From NCBI RefSeq assembly GCF_009796865.1, contig NZ_CP047028.1:186001-250000 (forward strand): 64,000 nucleotides of DNA, in the 5' to 3' direction. Made by a program: the position numbers and the translations under genes. This document shows positions 8,171 through 18,455 of the stretch, in pieces (position 1 is the first letter of the stretch; each line of letters starts with the position of its first letter). The stretch is from Formosa sp. L2A11 (GTDB lineage Bacteria; Bacteroidota; Bacteroidia; Flavobacteriales; Flavobacteriaceae). The notes under the pieces are model-generated. The model saw only the letters and a program-made list of their open reading frames with translations, searched no databases and was not told where the DNA came from.

Positions 8171-9730
8171 ATGAACAGAAAAATAATGATAGATAAGTTA
8201 AGAAGTAATTCTAAAACTTACGATTTCGTAATAATAGGAGGCGGAGCTACCGGTATTGGTATTGCGCTTGAAGCCTCTGCAAGAGGTTACTCTGTTGCTT
8301 TACTAGAAAAATCAGATTTCACAAAATCAACATCAAGTAAATCTACTAAATTAATGCACGGTGGAGTTAGATATTTAGCACAAGGTGATATTGCTCTAGT
8401 TCGTGAAGCCGCTGTAGAACGTGGTTTAGCACTAAAAAACGCACCACACATTACTAAAACACAGTCGTTTATAATCCCAACACATGGTTTGTACGATGAA
8501 ATATTATATACTATTGGATTAACCTTTTACGATTTATTAGCAGGAAAACTTAGTCTTGGAAGATCCAGACGTATTTCGAAAGCCAAAACTCTAAAACGTA
8601 TTTCACTTATAAATCCAGATAAAATTTCTGCAGGTGTAGTTTATTACGATGGTCAGTTTGACGATTCACGTATGGCTATCAATGTATTACAGTCTGCAGT
8701 AGAAATGGGAGCTGAAGTTGTCAATTATTGTGCTGTAGATAATTTAATAAAAGACGCAAACGGAAAAACCATAGGTGTTAAAGCTCACGATGAAATAGAT
8801 GGAACACAATTCGAAATAAAAGGAAAGCAAGTAGTAAATGCTACAGGTGTCTTTGCAGATGATATACTACAAATGGATTCTCCTGGAGCAGAAAAAACAA
8901 TTGCACCTAGTCAAGGTGTTCACTTAATATTAGATAAATCCTTCTTACCAGGAGACGATGCCATTACCATTCCTAAAACAGACGATGGTAGAGTATTATT
9001 TTTAGTCCCTTGGCATAACAGAGTTATTGTAGGAACAACAGATACTCCATTAGAAAAAGAATCTCTAGAACCTGTTGCTTTAGAAGAAGAAATAGGATTT
9101 ATTTTAGCAACTGCTGGTAGATATTTAACAAAAGCACCTAAAAGAAGCGATGTCTTAAGTGTATACGCAGGTTTACGTCCGTTAGCTGCTCCAAAAAAAG
9201 AAGGAAGTAAAACAAAAGAAATCTCTCGTAGTCATAAAATTTACACTGCAGCATCTGGACTATTAACCATTGTAGGAGGTAAATGGACAACTTTCAGAAG
9301 AATGGGACAAGACCTTGTAGATAAAGCTGAAGAAAACCACAGCTGGAAACATATCCCTTCAAAAACAAGACATTTAAAAATTCACGGTTATAAAATCAAC
9401 CCAGATTATAACAATCCGTTACATGTTTACGGAAGTGATGAAGCTAACATTTTAGAATTATCTAAACAAAACGGATGGGATACATCTATTAGTGATTCTA
9501 TGGGTGTAATAGAAGCTCAAGTTATTTGGGCAGTAAGAAAAGAAATGGCTTTAAACATAGAAGATTTTCTAGCCAGAAGAGTGCGTTGTCAATTATTAGA
9601 TGCAAAAGAGAGTATTAAAATGGCTCCTAAAGTTGCAAAAATAATGGCAAAAGAATTAGGTAAAGATGATGCTTGGCAAACCAAACAAGTAGCAAATTAC
9701 ATAGAGGTTACCTCAAATTACGTATTATAA
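8171..9730 (+). CDS. glpD: Glycerol-3-phosphate dehydrogenase, FAD-dependent respiratory type
   Basis: 519 residues, typical for GlpD. It oxidises glycerol-3-phosphate to dihydroxyacetone phosphate at the inner face of the cytoplasmic membrane and passes electrons to quinone. The N-terminal FAD-binding Rossmann motif is GGGATGIG (about residues 23-30). It is followed by the family block [11 protein letters not shown] and by [15 protein letters not shown] and GGKWTTFR in order, with the small C-terminal helical domain after about 390. It is the first gene of the operon; glpK follows after 28 bp. A second in-frame ATG at 8186 is a less likely start because the family usually has a short polar N-terminus before the FAD motif. 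Confidence 0.96.
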   Translation: MNRKIMIDKLRSNSKTYDFVIIGGGATGIGIALEASARGYSVALLEKSDFTKSTSSKSTKLMHGGVRYLAQGDIALVREAAVERGLALKNAPHITKTQSFIIPTHGLYDEILYTIGLTFYDLLAGKLSLGRSRRISKAKTLKRISLINPDKISAGVVYYDGQFDDSRMAINVLQSAVEMGAEVVNYCAVDNLIKDANGKTIGVKAHDEIDGTQFEIKGKQVVNATGVFADDILQMDSPGAEKTIAPSQGVHLILDKSFLPGDDAITIPKTDDGRVLFLVPWHNRVIVGTTDTPLEKESLEPVALEEEIGFILATAGRYLTKAPKRSDVLSVYAGLRPLAAPKKEGSKTKEISRSHKIYTAASGLLTIVGGKWTTFRRMGQDLVDKAEENHSWKHIPSKTRHLKIHGYKINPDYNNPLHVYGSDEANILELSKQNGWDTSISDSMGVIEAQVIWAVRKEMALNIEDFLARRVRCQLLDAKESIKMAPKVAKIMAKELGKDDAWQTKQVANYIEVTSNYVL

Positions 9731-9758
9731 GTTCAACAAATCAAACAACTACATTGAC

Positions 9759-11255
9759 ATGAAAAGTAAATTAATTTTAGCCTTTGACCAGGGGACTACA
9801 TCGTCTCGAGCTATTTTATTTAACCATGATGGAGAAATCGTAAGAGTGTCTCAAAAACCATTCGAACAAATTTTCCCTAAACCAGGTTGGGTAGAACATA
9901 ACCCTAACGACATTTGGTCTTCACAAATATCTGTAGCCGCCGAAGTTGTAGCGCAACAAGGTATTAACGGAACAGACATTGCCGCAATTGGTATTACCAA
10001 TCAAAGAGAAACCGTTGTAGTATGGGATCGCGAAACCAGCGAACCTATTTATAACGCAATCGTTTGGCAAGACAGAAGAACATCTAGATACTGTGACGAG
10101 CTAAAAGATGCTGGACACACAGATCTTATTAAAGAAAAAACAGGTTTAGTTATTGACGCCTATTTTTCTGCAACAAAATTAAAATGGATTTTAGATAACG
10201 TAAAAGGCGCTAGAGAAAAAGCAGAAGCTGGAAAACTATGTTTTGGAACGGTAGATTGTTGGTTAATCTGGAAACTAACCAGAGGAAAAATGTTTATTAC
10301 AGATGTTTCTAACGCAAGTAGAACCATGTTATTCAACATTCACACCATGTCTTGGGACAAAGAGTTAATGGAGTTATTTAATATTCCAGAATCTATGCTA
10401 CCAGAAGTAAAACAAAGTAGCGAAGTTTACGGTACTACTGCAACTACACTATTCTCAACAAAAATTCCAATTGCAGGTATTGCCGGAGACCAACAAGCAG
10501 CTTTATTTGGACAAATGTGTACTAAACCAGGAATGGTTAAAAACACATATGGAACAGGTTGTTTCCTATTAATGAATACAGGTAATAAAGCGGTGTATTC
10601 TAAAAACAATCTATTAACAACTGTAGCTTGGAAAATTAACGGAGAAACAACATACGCCTTAGAAGGTAGTGTCTTTGTAGGAGGAGCAGCAATTCAATGG
10701 ATACGTGACGGTCTAAGAATGGTAAGAACGGCTCCCGGAATAAATCATTTAGCAGAAATGGCTGAAGATAATGGTGGTGTGTATTTTGTACCTGCATTAA
10801 CCGGTTTAGGTGCGCCTTATTGGGATCAATATGCAAGAGGTGCTATTCTTGGAATTACTAGAGGAACTACAGATGCACATATTGCACGAGCTACATTAGA
10901 AGGTATCGCTTTTCAAGTGTATGACATTGTAAAAGCAATGGAAGCAGATGCTGGAGAAAAAAGCATTGAACTTAGAGTTGATGGTGGTGCAACTGCTAGT
11001 AACTTATTAATGCAAATACAATCTGATTTATTTGGATTTAAAATTATAAGACCTAAAACTCTTGAAACTACCGCAATGGGTGCTGCATATTTAGCAGGAC
11101 TAGCCGTTGGTTACTGGGACAACATAGACGACATACAATCGCAATGGATTGTTGATAAGGAATTCTTTCCAGAAGCTCCTAAGGAGAAAGTAGACAATAT
11201 GTTACACTATTGGCATAAAGCCGTTAAATGTACACAAAATTGGATCGAAGAATAA
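9759..11255 (+). CDS. glpK: Glycerol kinase
   Basis: 498 residues, full length for the FGGY kinase GlpK. It uses ATP to trap glycerol as sn-glycerol-3-phosphate in the cytoplasm. Visible landmarks are the N-terminal nucleotide/substrate loop [10 protein letters not shown], the glycerol-binding WVEHNP and WQDRR, the ATP-binding [12 protein letters not shown], the FGGY signature region around GLGAPYWD, and [12 protein letters not shown] near the C-terminus. It sits between glpD and the glycerol facilitator gene with short gaps (28 and 31 bp), consistent with one transcript. No frameshift or missing motif was found. Confidence 0.97.
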   Translation: MKSKLILAFDQGTTSSRAILFNHDGEIVRVSQKPFEQIFPKPGWVEHNPNDIWSSQISVAAEVVAQQGINGTDIAAIGITNQRETVVVWDRETSEPIYNAIVWQDRRTSRYCDELKDAGHTDLIKEKTGLVIDAYFSATKLKWILDNVKGAREKAEAGKLCFGTVDCWLIWKLTRGKMFITDVSNASRTMLFNIHTMSWDKELMELFNIPESMLPEVKQSSEVYGTTATTLFSTKIPIAGIAGDQQAALFGQMCTKPGMVKNTYGTGCFLLMNTGNKAVYSKNNLLTTVAWKINGETTYALEGSVFVGGAAIQWIRDGLRMVRTAPGINHLAEMAEDNGGVYFVPALTGLGAPYWDQYARGAILGITRGTTDAHIARATLEGIAFQVYDIVKAMEADAGEKSIELRVDGGATASNLLMQIQSDLFGFKIIRPKTLETTAMGAAYLAGLAVGYWDNIDDIQSQWIVDKEFFPEAPKEKVDNMLHYWHKAVKCTQNWIEE

Positions 11256-11286
11256 ACTATAATCAACAACCATAAAACTTGAAATT

Positions 11287-12024
11287 ATGTCAATTTTAGT
11301 AGCTGAAATATTAGGTACCATGTTAATGATTCTATTAGGTAACGGTGTAGTCGCTAATGTCGTTTTAAAAGGGACAAAAGCAGCTGGAGCAGGATGGATT
11401 GAAATCACAACAGCATGGGCCTTAGCCGTATTCGTAGGTGTAATTGTTGCAGGCCCATACAGTGGCGCACATTTAAACCCCGCAGTAACCATAGGTTTAG
11501 CAATAGCCGGAAAAGTCTCTTGGGCTTTAGTTCCCGAATATCTTGCAGGAGAAATGATAGGTGCTATGTTAGGAGCCTTCTTTGTATGGTTATTTTACAA
11601 AGACCAATTCAAAGCAACCGATGACGAAAGAGGTATGTTAGATTGTTTCTGTACAGGACCCGCTATTCGAAATCCTTTATCAAACTTAACAAGTGAAATT
11701 ATAGGAACGTTTGTCTTAATTTTTGTAATATTTTACATCACAGGTGCAAATGTTAATTTAGGAATAGAAGGAGATCCATTAACACCTATAGGTTTAGGTT
11801 CTATTGGAGCAATACCAGTAGCTTTCCTTGTATGGGTAATCGGTTTATCTTTAGGAGGTACAACAGGATATGCAATTAATCCTGCTCGAGATTTAGGACC
11901 AAGAATCATGCACGCTATACTACCTGTAAAAGGTGGAAGTGATTGGGGATACGCTTGGATTCCTGTAGTAGGTCCAATTATAGGTTGTGCTATTGCAGCA
12001 TTCTTATATATGGCCGTAATGTAA
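11287..12024 (+). CDS. glpF: Glycerol uptake facilitator (aquaglyceroporin)
   Basis: 245 residues with six hydrophobic segments and two re-entrant NPA motifs, HLNPAVT (about residues 62-68) and INPARDLGPR (about 198-207). The Asp directly after NPAR is characteristic of glycerol-conducting members rather than water-only aquaporins. It allows passive glycerol entry across the cytoplasmic membrane and is coupled to GlpK, the preceding gene. The next gene begins 22 bp later. Confidence 0.95.
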   Translation: MSILVAEILGTMLMILLGNGVVANVVLKGTKAAGAGWIEITTAWALAVFVGVIVAGPYSGAHLNPAVTIGLAIAGKVSWALVPEYLAGEMIGAMLGAFFVWLFYKDQFKATDDERGMLDCFCTGPAIRNPLSNLTSEIIGTFVLIFVIFYITGANVNLGIEGDPLTPIGLGSIGAIPVAFLVWVIGLSLGGTTGYAINPARDLGPRIMHAILPVKGGSDWGYAWIPVVGPIIGCAIAAFLYMAVM

Positions 12025-12046
12025 ATATTCCTTTAAGAAAAACACC

Positions 12047-12814
12047 ATGAAAAAAATACTCATAATATTCGTAACACTGCTAGCTATGCAAATTAGCAAT
12101 GCCCAAGAAACAGAACTTAAAGACAGCCCAATAGACTTTAATGTAGATGTGAAAACAAACCACTTATGGAGAGGTTTGGTAATTACAGACAAACCAATGG
12201 TTGCCGTTTTCTCAAAAGTAAATTTGGAAAAAACAGGTAGTTTTACAGCTGGATTTTGGGGTGGAATGTCCTTCTCTAATGAAAGTGACGGCACGTCGTA
12301 TAAAGAAATAAACTACTATGCCCAATATGCAAAAAATGGATTCTCTATAGGAATTTGGGATTTATTTAATACCCGTAGTGTTGAAAACCCAGACGTCTGG
12401 AACTATGACAAAGAAACCACCACTCACCTATTAGACCTAAGAACATCTTATACTTTTAACGAGAATTTTCCTCTACGTTTAGAAGCAGATATTTTACTAT
12501 ATGGTAGTGGAGATTCTCAAAGAGATGATAATGGCGATTACGAACAACGTTACTCTACTTATGTAGAAGCATCGTACCCTATTATTAAAGACTCTAAAGT
12601 GAATTTAAATGGTTATGTAGGCGCTGGTTTTTCTCTAAATGGAGATACTCATTTATACGGAGATGGCGAACAAAATTTCGATTTAGTAAACGTAGGTTTA
12701 ACAGCTTCAAAAACGCTTAGATTTTCAGATTTAGCTTTCCCTGTATCTGCAACAACAATGTGGAATCCTTCACTAAAAATTGCAAGAGTACAATTAGCGG
12801 TTAGTTTATTTTAA
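12047..12814 (+). CDS. Outer-membrane beta-barrel protein at the end of the glp operon
   Basis: 255 residues. A signal peptide (about 1-20, ending ISNAQ) is followed by amphipathic beta strands throughout and a C-terminal strand ending VQLAVSLF, with the aromatic last residue used for barrel insertion. It has the look of the small porin group often annotated as TorF-like (DVKTNHLWRG near the start, then VNLNGYVGAGFSL later), but I do not recognise a precise family. Because it starts 22 bp after glpF and is followed by a strong terminator, it is probably a dedicated outer-membrane pore for glycerol or a glycerol derivative. That role is inferred from position only. Confidence 0.75.
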   Translation: MKKILIIFVTLLAMQISNAQETELKDSPIDFNVDVKTNHLWRGLVITDKPMVAVFSKVNLEKTGSFTAGFWGGMSFSNESDGTSYKEINYYAQYAKNGFSIGIWDLFNTRSVENPDVWNYDKETTTHLLDLRTSYTFNENFPLRLEADILLYGSGDSQRDDNGDYEQRYSTYVEASYPIIKDSKVNLNGYVGAGFSLNGDTHLYGDGEQNFDLVNVGLTASKTLRFSDLAFPVSATTMWNPSLKIARVQLAVSLF

Positions 12815-12841
12815 AATCATAAAGTAAATTCTTAAATATTA

Positions 12842-12885
12842 AAAAGTCCCTTTCTCTTTAAATTATTAATTAGAAAGGGACTTTT
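12842..12885 (+). terminator. Terminator of the glp operon
   Basis: A 14-bp perfect stem (AAAAGTCCCTTTCT, 12842-12855; AGAAAGGGACTTTT, 12872-12885), 28 bp after the last glp-linked gene. Confidence 0.9.
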
Positions 12886-12953
12886 ATTATTCTACAGCAC
12901 ACAAACTTCTATTTTGTATTTACAACAAAAGAGATTACAAACTGTACACAACT

Positions 12954-12977
12954 AAAAAGCCCTTAACAGGGCTTTTT
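12954..12977. terminator. Bidirectional terminator, mainly for eno
   Basis: AAAAAGCCC (12954-12962) pairs with GGGCTTTTT (12969-12977) across a 6-nt loop. T runs on both strands make it functional for the minus-strand eno transcript and as a backup for the glp operon. Confidence 0.85.
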
Positions 12978-13014
12978 TCATTATAAAATTATTATATAAT
13001 GTTATCGCTATATT

Positions 13015-14301
13015 TTACAACCCTGCATTTTTAAAAGCTTTAAGACCTGCAAAACGAGATGCTTTTCCCAATTCGTTTTCAATACGCATAAGCTGATTGA
13101 ATTTTTCAATACGTTCTCCACGACAACCACTACCTGTTTTTAAATGACCTGCATTAAGTCCGACTGTTAAATCGGCTATAAAAGTATCTACAGTTTCTCC
13201 ACTTCTGTGAGAGACAAAACAGTTATATGCATTTTTATTAGCAAGCTCCATGGTTTCTAGTGTTTCGGTTACTGTTCCAATTTGGTTTAATTTAATTAGA
13301 ATAGAATTTGCAACACCTTTATTTATCCCTTCTGTTAGAATTGCTTTATTTGTACAAAATAAATCGTCTCCAACAACTTCAATTTTATTACCAATAGACT
13401 GTGTCATGTTTTTCCAACCTTCCCAATCATTTTCTGCTAAACCATCTTCTAATAAAACAATAGGATATTGGTCTACCCAACTTTCCCACATTTTAATCAT
13501 ATCGTCACTTGAAACTAATTTCTGAGAACTTTTAAAAAACTTATACTTACCATCTTCCCACATTTCACTACTTGCAGGATCTACACAAATACTTACATCT
13601 TTTCCTGGTGTATAACCAGCTTTAGTGATACCTTCTAAAATCATTTCAACAGCTTGTTCATTAGATTTTAAATCTGGAGCAAATCCACCTTCATCTCCGA
13701 CACCTGTACTAAAATTTTTAGCTTTTAACACGGCTTTTAATGAATGAAAAACTTCTTCTCCCATTCTAATAGATTCTTTAAAAGATGCTGCATTATGAGG
13801 TGCAATCATAAATTCTTGAAAATCTACCGTATTATCGGCATGTCTTCCTCCGTTAATAACATTCATACAAGGAACAGGCATAACATAAGCATTACTTCCT
13901 CCTAAATATTGATACAAAGGCATGTTAGAACTTAATGCTTTAGCACGAGCAAAAGCCATAGACACACCAAGTATGGCGTTGGCACCTAACTTAGACTTGT
14001 TGCTTGTACCATCTAACTCAATTAAAAAATAATCTAACTCGCGCTGATTGGCAAAATAGGTATTAACAACCGCTTTTGCGATAATGGTGTTTACGTTATT
14101 TACAGCTTTTAAAACACCTTTACCTCCGTAACGTTTTTTATCGCCATCTCTTAACTCTGTAGCTTCACGCTCTCCGGTCGATGCACCACTAGGAACCATG
14201 GCTCTAGAAACGGTTCCGTCTTCTAATTGTAAATCTACTTCTACTGTTGGATTTCCTCTGGAATCGAGGATTTCGATTGCATGAATTTTTTGAATTTTCA
14301 T
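13015..14301 (-). CDS. eno: Enolase
   Basis: 428 residues, standard for bacterial enolase, which interconverts 2-phosphoglycerate and phosphoenolpyruvate in glycolysis. Visible are the N-terminal [10 protein letters not shown], the mobile loop GASTGEREA, catalytic-acid regions DFQEFM and VGDEGGFAP, the metal ligand block [12 protein letters not shown] then VVGDDLF, the catalytic Lys in LIKLNQIGT, and the C-terminal SHRSGETVD and [10 protein letters not shown]. It is a single gene, bounded by the terminator at 12954-12977 and by its own promoter-like -7 element far upstream (14434-14441). It appears intact. Confidence 0.98.
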   Translation of the reverse strand: MKIQKIHAIEILDSRGNPTVEVDLQLEDGTVSRAMVPSGASTGEREATELRDGDKKRYGGKGVLKAVNNVNTIIAKAVVNTYFANQRELDYFLIELDGTSNKSKLGANAILGVSMAFARAKALSSNMPLYQYLGGSNAYVMPVPCMNVINGGRHADNTVDFQEFMIAPHNAASFKESIRMGEEVFHSLKAVLKAKNFSTGVGDEGGFAPDLKSNEQAVEMILEGITKAGYTPGKDVSICVDPASSEMWEDGKYKFFKSSQKLVSSDDMIKMWESWVDQYPIVLLEDGLAENDWEGWKNMTQSIGNKIEVVGDDLFCTNKAILTEGINKGVANSILIKLNQIGTVTETLETMELANKNAYNCFVSHRSGETVDTFIADLTVGLNAGHLKTGSGCRGERIEKFNQLMRIENELGKASRFAGLKAFKNAGL

Positions 14302-14809
14302 AATCTAAATGTTTAGTATTTAAATCAGTTATATTTTTTTTTAAAAACCAATAGAAATCAAAACTTATTTTTTGCTATTAAACAGAAAAATGAGAGCATG
14401 AAATCTGATTAATTTTTAACTTAAATTATAATACAAAGTTAGTCGTTTTTTAGCTCACGAATAAAACTTAAACCATTTAAAAACAGATTTTTGAGAATTA
14501 AAAAAGCAAACAAAAACCTAAAAAACAGAAGCAATTAACCTTTATTTAACGTGGAAAAACTTAAACAATAAACACAACTATCTCTATCCATTTATTTATG
14601 ATAATTTTTATAAAGTAAGGTTAAATTTAACACCAAAACAGCTATACTTATACGCAACACTAAAGGCTTAAAAAAGCTTCAATTTTAAGATTACGTGTGA
14701 ATTTGAAATTAAACATAATTAAAAGTTAAAATTTAATTTAAAAAACAAATTGCAATACAAGTACCACAATATTTCATTAATTTGGCCGCATTATTGTTCA
14801 AACAAAAGG
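14302..14809. promoter_or_regulatory. eno upstream region with a perfect -7 element; otherwise featureless
   Basis: 508 bp without a gene between divergent eno and the second His/Cys-rich gene. On the minus strand TAACTTTG (14441-14434) is a perfect TAnnTTTG -7 element, giving eno a leader of about 130 nt. On the plus strand TTAATTTG (14777-14784) is a one-mismatch -7 element about 26 bp before the ATG at 14810. The rest is AT-rich, with nothing I can interpret. Confidence 0.5.
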
Positions 14810-15139
14810 ATGGATCAGAAAAAACAACTCGGCAAAAACATAGCCTCATTATTGCTTTTTATAGCTTTAATGTTGCCTACTGCCGTGAAGTTTGTTCATA
14901 TTTTTGAAGGACACGAGCACTTTACATGTACAGAAACTAGAACACATTTACACAAAACAGTTTCTAGATGCGAAATTTGTAGTTTTCATTTAACATCATT
15001 TAAATATGATATTTTTGAATATCCAGACTTACTGGTTTCAGAAACATTACAAAAAACTGTAGCAGACTTTTCTGCCCTTCAGTTACATTCTTTTAAGATT
15101 ACCAACACTCAACTTCGGGCACCACCCACATTATCTTAA
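14810..15139 (+). CDS. Small exported His/Cys-rich protein, family A of the metal-type cassette (second copy)
   Basis: 109 residues from the ATG at 14810. An upstream in-frame TTG at 14750 would add 20 residues of non-signal character and overlap the likely promoter, so it is rejected. A hydrophobic segment (about 11-27) precedes HIFEGHEHFTC, a HLHK motif, a C-E-I-C pair followed by FH, and a C-terminus LRAPPTLS. The layout mirrors the protein at 2748-3056: signal, His cluster, C-x-I-C, tail R-x-P-P. It lies 230 bp upstream of a TonB receptor, as in the first cassette. Envelope metal binding or sensing is the likely role, inferred from the His/Cys pattern. Confidence 0.68.
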   Translation: MDQKKQLGKNIASLLLFIALMLPTAVKFVHIFEGHEHFTCTETRTHLHKTVSRCEICSFHLTSFKYDIFEYPDLLVSETLQKTVADFSALQLHSFKITNTQLRAPPTLS

Positions 15140-15369
15140 TTAACAAACTGTAATTATTTATTAATTCTTAGAGAGCTCCCAGAGGTTACTACGTCTGCTT
15201 TATAATGACATACGCCCCTATATTACTGCTTTCTTATTAATTTATAATCAGTATTTCTTAAGCTAACCAAAACAACAAGTACAAATTACACTCTGTTAAT
15301 ACTATTATTTATCAGAGTCTTACTCTTCTGTTTTTATTCATTAGCACCCTAATTTTAATTAAATTACAT

Positions 15370-17769
15370 ATGCGTATTTATGCACTATTCATACTGCTAC
15401 TTTGTAGTATGACATCGATATCACAAAATTGTGATAATACCTTTTCGGGTACAGTAAAAGATCTTCATGACGGCTCTTTACTTGTAGGCGCAACAGTAAT
15501 TGTTGCGGGTTCGGAAAAAGCAGTACAAACAGATTTAGATGGTAAGTTTTTGTTTACCAATATGTGTGATGGCACATACTCTATACAAATATCTCATCCA
15601 TTTTGTGCAACACAAGGCTTTACATTTAAGGTGTCTGGAAACACAGAAAAAACATTTAAGTTAGAACATCATTTAGAAGAACTTAACGAAGTTATTGTTC
15701 AAGGAAAAGCTTTTAGCGATAAATCTAAAACACTTGTAGAGAACACCATTTCTAAAGAAAAGCTAGAACAATTTAATGGAGCTACACTAGGCGATGCTTT
15801 AAATAGTTTAAGCGGAGTATCTTCCCTAAACGCAGGAAATGCAGTTGTAAAACCCATAGTTAATGGGTTACATAGTAGTCGAGTTATTTTAATTAACAAC
15901 GGCGTACGCATGGAAGACCAAGAATGGGGCGTGGAACATGCTCCAAATATAGATGTTAATTCTGTTGGTAACCTAACCCTTATAAAAGGTGCAGGAGCAT
16001 TACAATATAGCGGAGATGCAGTTGGAGGTGTAATTGTTGCAGAAGCAGATAAAGTACCTGTAAAAGACACGCTTTACGGAAAAACAATAATTTCAGGAGC
16101 ATCTAACGGGCGTGGTGGCTCTGTAACATCACAATTAACCAAGAGTTATAAAAATGGATGGTACGGAACTTTACAAGGAACATGGAAACGTTTTGGTGAT
16201 TTTGAAGCACCAGATTATGTATTAAGCAACACAGGAACATCTGAACGTAATGCCTCTCTTAACATTGGGTTCAATAAATTTGATTATGGCGTAGAAGCCT
16301 ATTATTCTTATTTTAAAAATGAACTCGGTATTTTAAGTGCATCTCATATTGGTGGCGCCTCAGATTTAGTTAGTGCTATAAATAGTGATGTCCCTCTAAT
16401 TATTAATGATTTTACTTATGATATTACAGAACCACGACAAGATATTACCCACAATTTAGCGCGTATAAAAGCATTTAAAAAGTTTGACAATCTTGGAAAA
16501 CTGAGTTTACAATATGATTTTCAGAAAAATAACAGACTAGAATATGATATTAGAACAGGGTCTGATAAAGGTAAAGCTTCTGTAGATCTAGAACTTACAA
16601 CACATACTTTAGCACTTGATTTAGATTCTCATTTAAAAAATGGACTAAAACTAAAAACAGGAATTAAAGCCAGTTATCAAGATAATTTTGCCGATCCAAA
16701 TACCGGTGTACGACGCTTAATTCCTGATTACGACAAATATGATTTAGGTGCATATGCTGTATTAGATTACCCTATTAATAACGATTTAGTGGTCGAAGCT
16801 GGAGGGCGTTTTGACTACACTTACGTGGATGCTTATAAATACTATAAAACATCGTTCTGGGAATCTAGAAATTATGACGAATTGTATCCAGATATAGTAA
16901 TTGAAGAATTCGATAATCAGATCTTAACACACCCACAATTAAATTTTTATAACCCGTCGTTTACCGTAGGATCTACATATTCTTTCGGGAAAGATTATCA
17001 ATTATTTTTTAATTACTCTTTATCTTCTAGAGCACCAAATGCTTCAGAACTATTTAGTGAAGGCTTGCACCATTCTGCTTCTAGAATTGAATATGGAGAC
17101 TTGAGTTTTGATTCGGAAATCGGACATAAATTCATATTAACACTTCAACGTAATAATAAAAATTTCAACTTTTCTGTAAGTCCGTTTATAAATACAATTA
17201 AAGACTTTATAGTTATAGAACCTACATCTATAGAAACTACAGTTAGAGGTAGTTATCAGGTTTGGGAATACAGACAAACCAATGCTCAGCTTTTTGGTGT
17301 AGATATAGATGCATCTTATGCTTTTACAAATAATTTTCGTTACAACTATCAGTTTTCATTAGTTAAAGGTTACGATCGTTCTCAAGACGAACCATTAATA
17401 AGTATGCCGCCTGCAAACATGAAAAATGAAATTGTATATCAGAATCCGGAAATACATAATTTAAGATTAGCATTACAAAGTGAATATGTATTTCGCCAAA
17501 ACGAATATCCAGACAATAATTTTGAAGTCTATATTCCCGAAACAGAATCTACAGAAGTTGTAGAGATTAGTACACCGCCAGATGCTTACCATTTGCTTAA
17601 TTTTAATTCGAGCATAGACTTAAATGTCAACGATAAATCAAGACTTACTTTAGGATTTGGAGTTACAAATCTATTAAATACATCCTACAGAAATTATCTA
17701 AATAGCATGCGTTATTATGCCGATGATGTAGGTAGAAACTTTTTACTAAACATTAAATTCAATTATTAA
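15370..17769 (+). CDS. TonB-dependent receptor of the second metal-type cassette
   Basis: 799 residues. A short signal (about 1-18, ending SISQ) leads into a carboxypeptidase-regulatory-like domain (about 25-100) with three to four Cys residues (NCDNTF, NMCDG, PFCAT), unusual for this position. The plug (about 110-225) contains VNGLHSSRVI, DQEWGVEHAP (a His at the same place as WGNDH in the first receptor) and the conserved IKGAGALQYSGDAVGGV. The barrel ends LLNIKFNY. A Ser/Gly variant (QYSGDA) replaces the common YGxxA at the plug end. The substrate is unknown; the paired His in the plug and the neighbours point to a metal. The leader (15140-15369) shows no terminator or riboswitch motif that I recognise. 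Confidence 0.87.
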   Translation: MRIYALFILLLCSMTSISQNCDNTFSGTVKDLHDGSLLVGATVIVAGSEKAVQTDLDGKFLFTNMCDGTYSIQISHPFCATQGFTFKVSGNTEKTFKLEHHLEELNEVIVQGKAFSDKSKTLVENTISKEKLEQFNGATLGDALNSLSGVSSLNAGNAVVKPIVNGLHSSRVILINNGVRMEDQEWGVEHAPNIDVNSVGNLTLIKGAGALQYSGDAVGGVIVAEADKVPVKDTLYGKTIISGASNGRGGSVTSQLTKSYKNGWYGTLQGTWKRFGDFEAPDYVLSNTGTSERNASLNIGFNKFDYGVEAYYSYFKNELGILSASHIGGASDLVSAINSDVPLIINDFTYDITEPRQDITHNLARIKAFKKFDNLGKLSLQYDFQKNNRLEYDIRTGSDKGKASVDLELTTHTLALDLDSHLKNGLKLKTGIKASYQDNFADPNTGVRRLIPDYDKYDLGAYAVLDYPINNDLVVEAGGRFDYTYVDAYKYYKTSFWESRNYDELYPDIVIEEFDNQILTHPQLNFYNPSFTVGSTYSFGKDYQLFFNYSLSSRAPNASELFSEGLHHSASRIEYGDLSFDSEIGHKFILTLQRNNKNFNFSVSPFINTIKDFIVIEPTSIETTVRGSYQVWEYRQTNAQLFGVDIDASYAFTNNFRYNYQFSLVKGYDRSQDEPLISMPPANMKNEIVYQNPEIHNLRLALQSEYVFRQNEYPDNNFEVYIPETESTEVVEISTPPDAYHLLNFNSSIDLNVNDKSRLTLGFGVTNLLNTSYRNYLNSMRYYADDVGRNFLLNIKFNY

Positions 17770-17827
17770 TTATTAATTATTAAAAACAACAACAATGAAA
17801 AAAGGAAATTTATTAAACTTAAACAAA

Positions 17828-18382
17828 ATGAAAACAGCAAAATTATTTACAGCAGCCTTATTTGCAACTGTATTATTCACATCATGTTCTAGTGACGACG
17901 ACACACCAGAAATAGTAAACGAAGAAGAAGTAATTTCTACAGTAACTGTAACTTTAACAAATAGTGAAGATTCAGATGATGTTGTTACATTACAAATGCA
18001 AGATTTAGACGGAGATGGACCTGAAGTTCCTGTATACACTGTAGAAAATTTATCTGCTAACACAACTTACACTGGTAGTATTGTACTTTTAAACGAAACA
18101 GTAGATCCTGCAGAAGACGTTACTGAAGAAGTTAAAGAAGAAAACACAGATCACCAATTTTTCTATACTGTTGGTACTGGTTTAGACATTACAACAGAAT
18201 ACATTAACTATGATGATGATGGTAACCCTCTTGGAACTGAGTTTACACTTACTACTGGAGAAGCAGGTTCAGGTAACTTAACTTTCACATTAATACACCA
18301 ACCAACAAAACCAAACACAGGTTTAAGCGATGCTGATGGAGAAACAGATGCAGAAGCAACTTTTAGTGTAACTATAGAATAA
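17828..18382 (+). CDS. Acidic lipoprotein of the second receptor cassette
   Basis: 184 residues from the ATG at 17828. The in-frame ATG at 17795 would put eleven polar residues in front of the signal, so the inner start is preferred. The signal ends VLFTSC, with an SSDDD tether. The mature part is strongly acidic and beta-rich, with two to three tandem-looking segments (TVTLTNSED, LIHQPTKPN) and a DHQFFYTVG motif. I do not recognise a family. It follows the receptor by 58 bp and is closed by a strong terminator, so it is probably the surface or periplasmic partner of that receptor, equivalent in position to the DUF4625-like lipoproteins of the first cassette but unrelated in sequence as far as I can see. 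Confidence 0.7.
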   Translation: MKTAKLFTAALFATVLFTSCSSDDDTPEIVNEEEVISTVTVTLTNSEDSDDVVTLQMQDLDGDGPEVPVYTVENLSANTTYTGSIVLLNETVDPAEDVTEEVKEENTDHQFFYTVGTGLDITTEYINYDDDGNPLGTEFTLTTGEAGSGNLTFTLIHQPTKPNTGLSDADGETDAEATFSVTIE

Positions 18383-18414
18383 ACATAAGTAAATTTATTA
18401 CTTCGTTTTAATTT

Positions 18415-18451
18415 AAAAAGCCCTTTACTTAATAAAAGTAAAGGGCTTTTT
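18415..18451 (+). terminator. Terminator of the second receptor cassette
   Basis: A 16-bp perfect stem (AAAAAGCCCTTTACTT, 18415-18430; AAGTAAAGGGCTTTTT, 18436-18451) with a 5-nt loop and a trailing T run. Confidence 0.92.
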
Positions 18452-18455
18452 TTTT

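Noticed and set aside
14750..14809. TTG start extending the second His/Cys-rich protein by 20 residues
   Set aside because: The extension lacks signal-peptide character and overlaps the -7-like TTAATTTG. The ATG at 14810 places the hydrophobic segment correctly.
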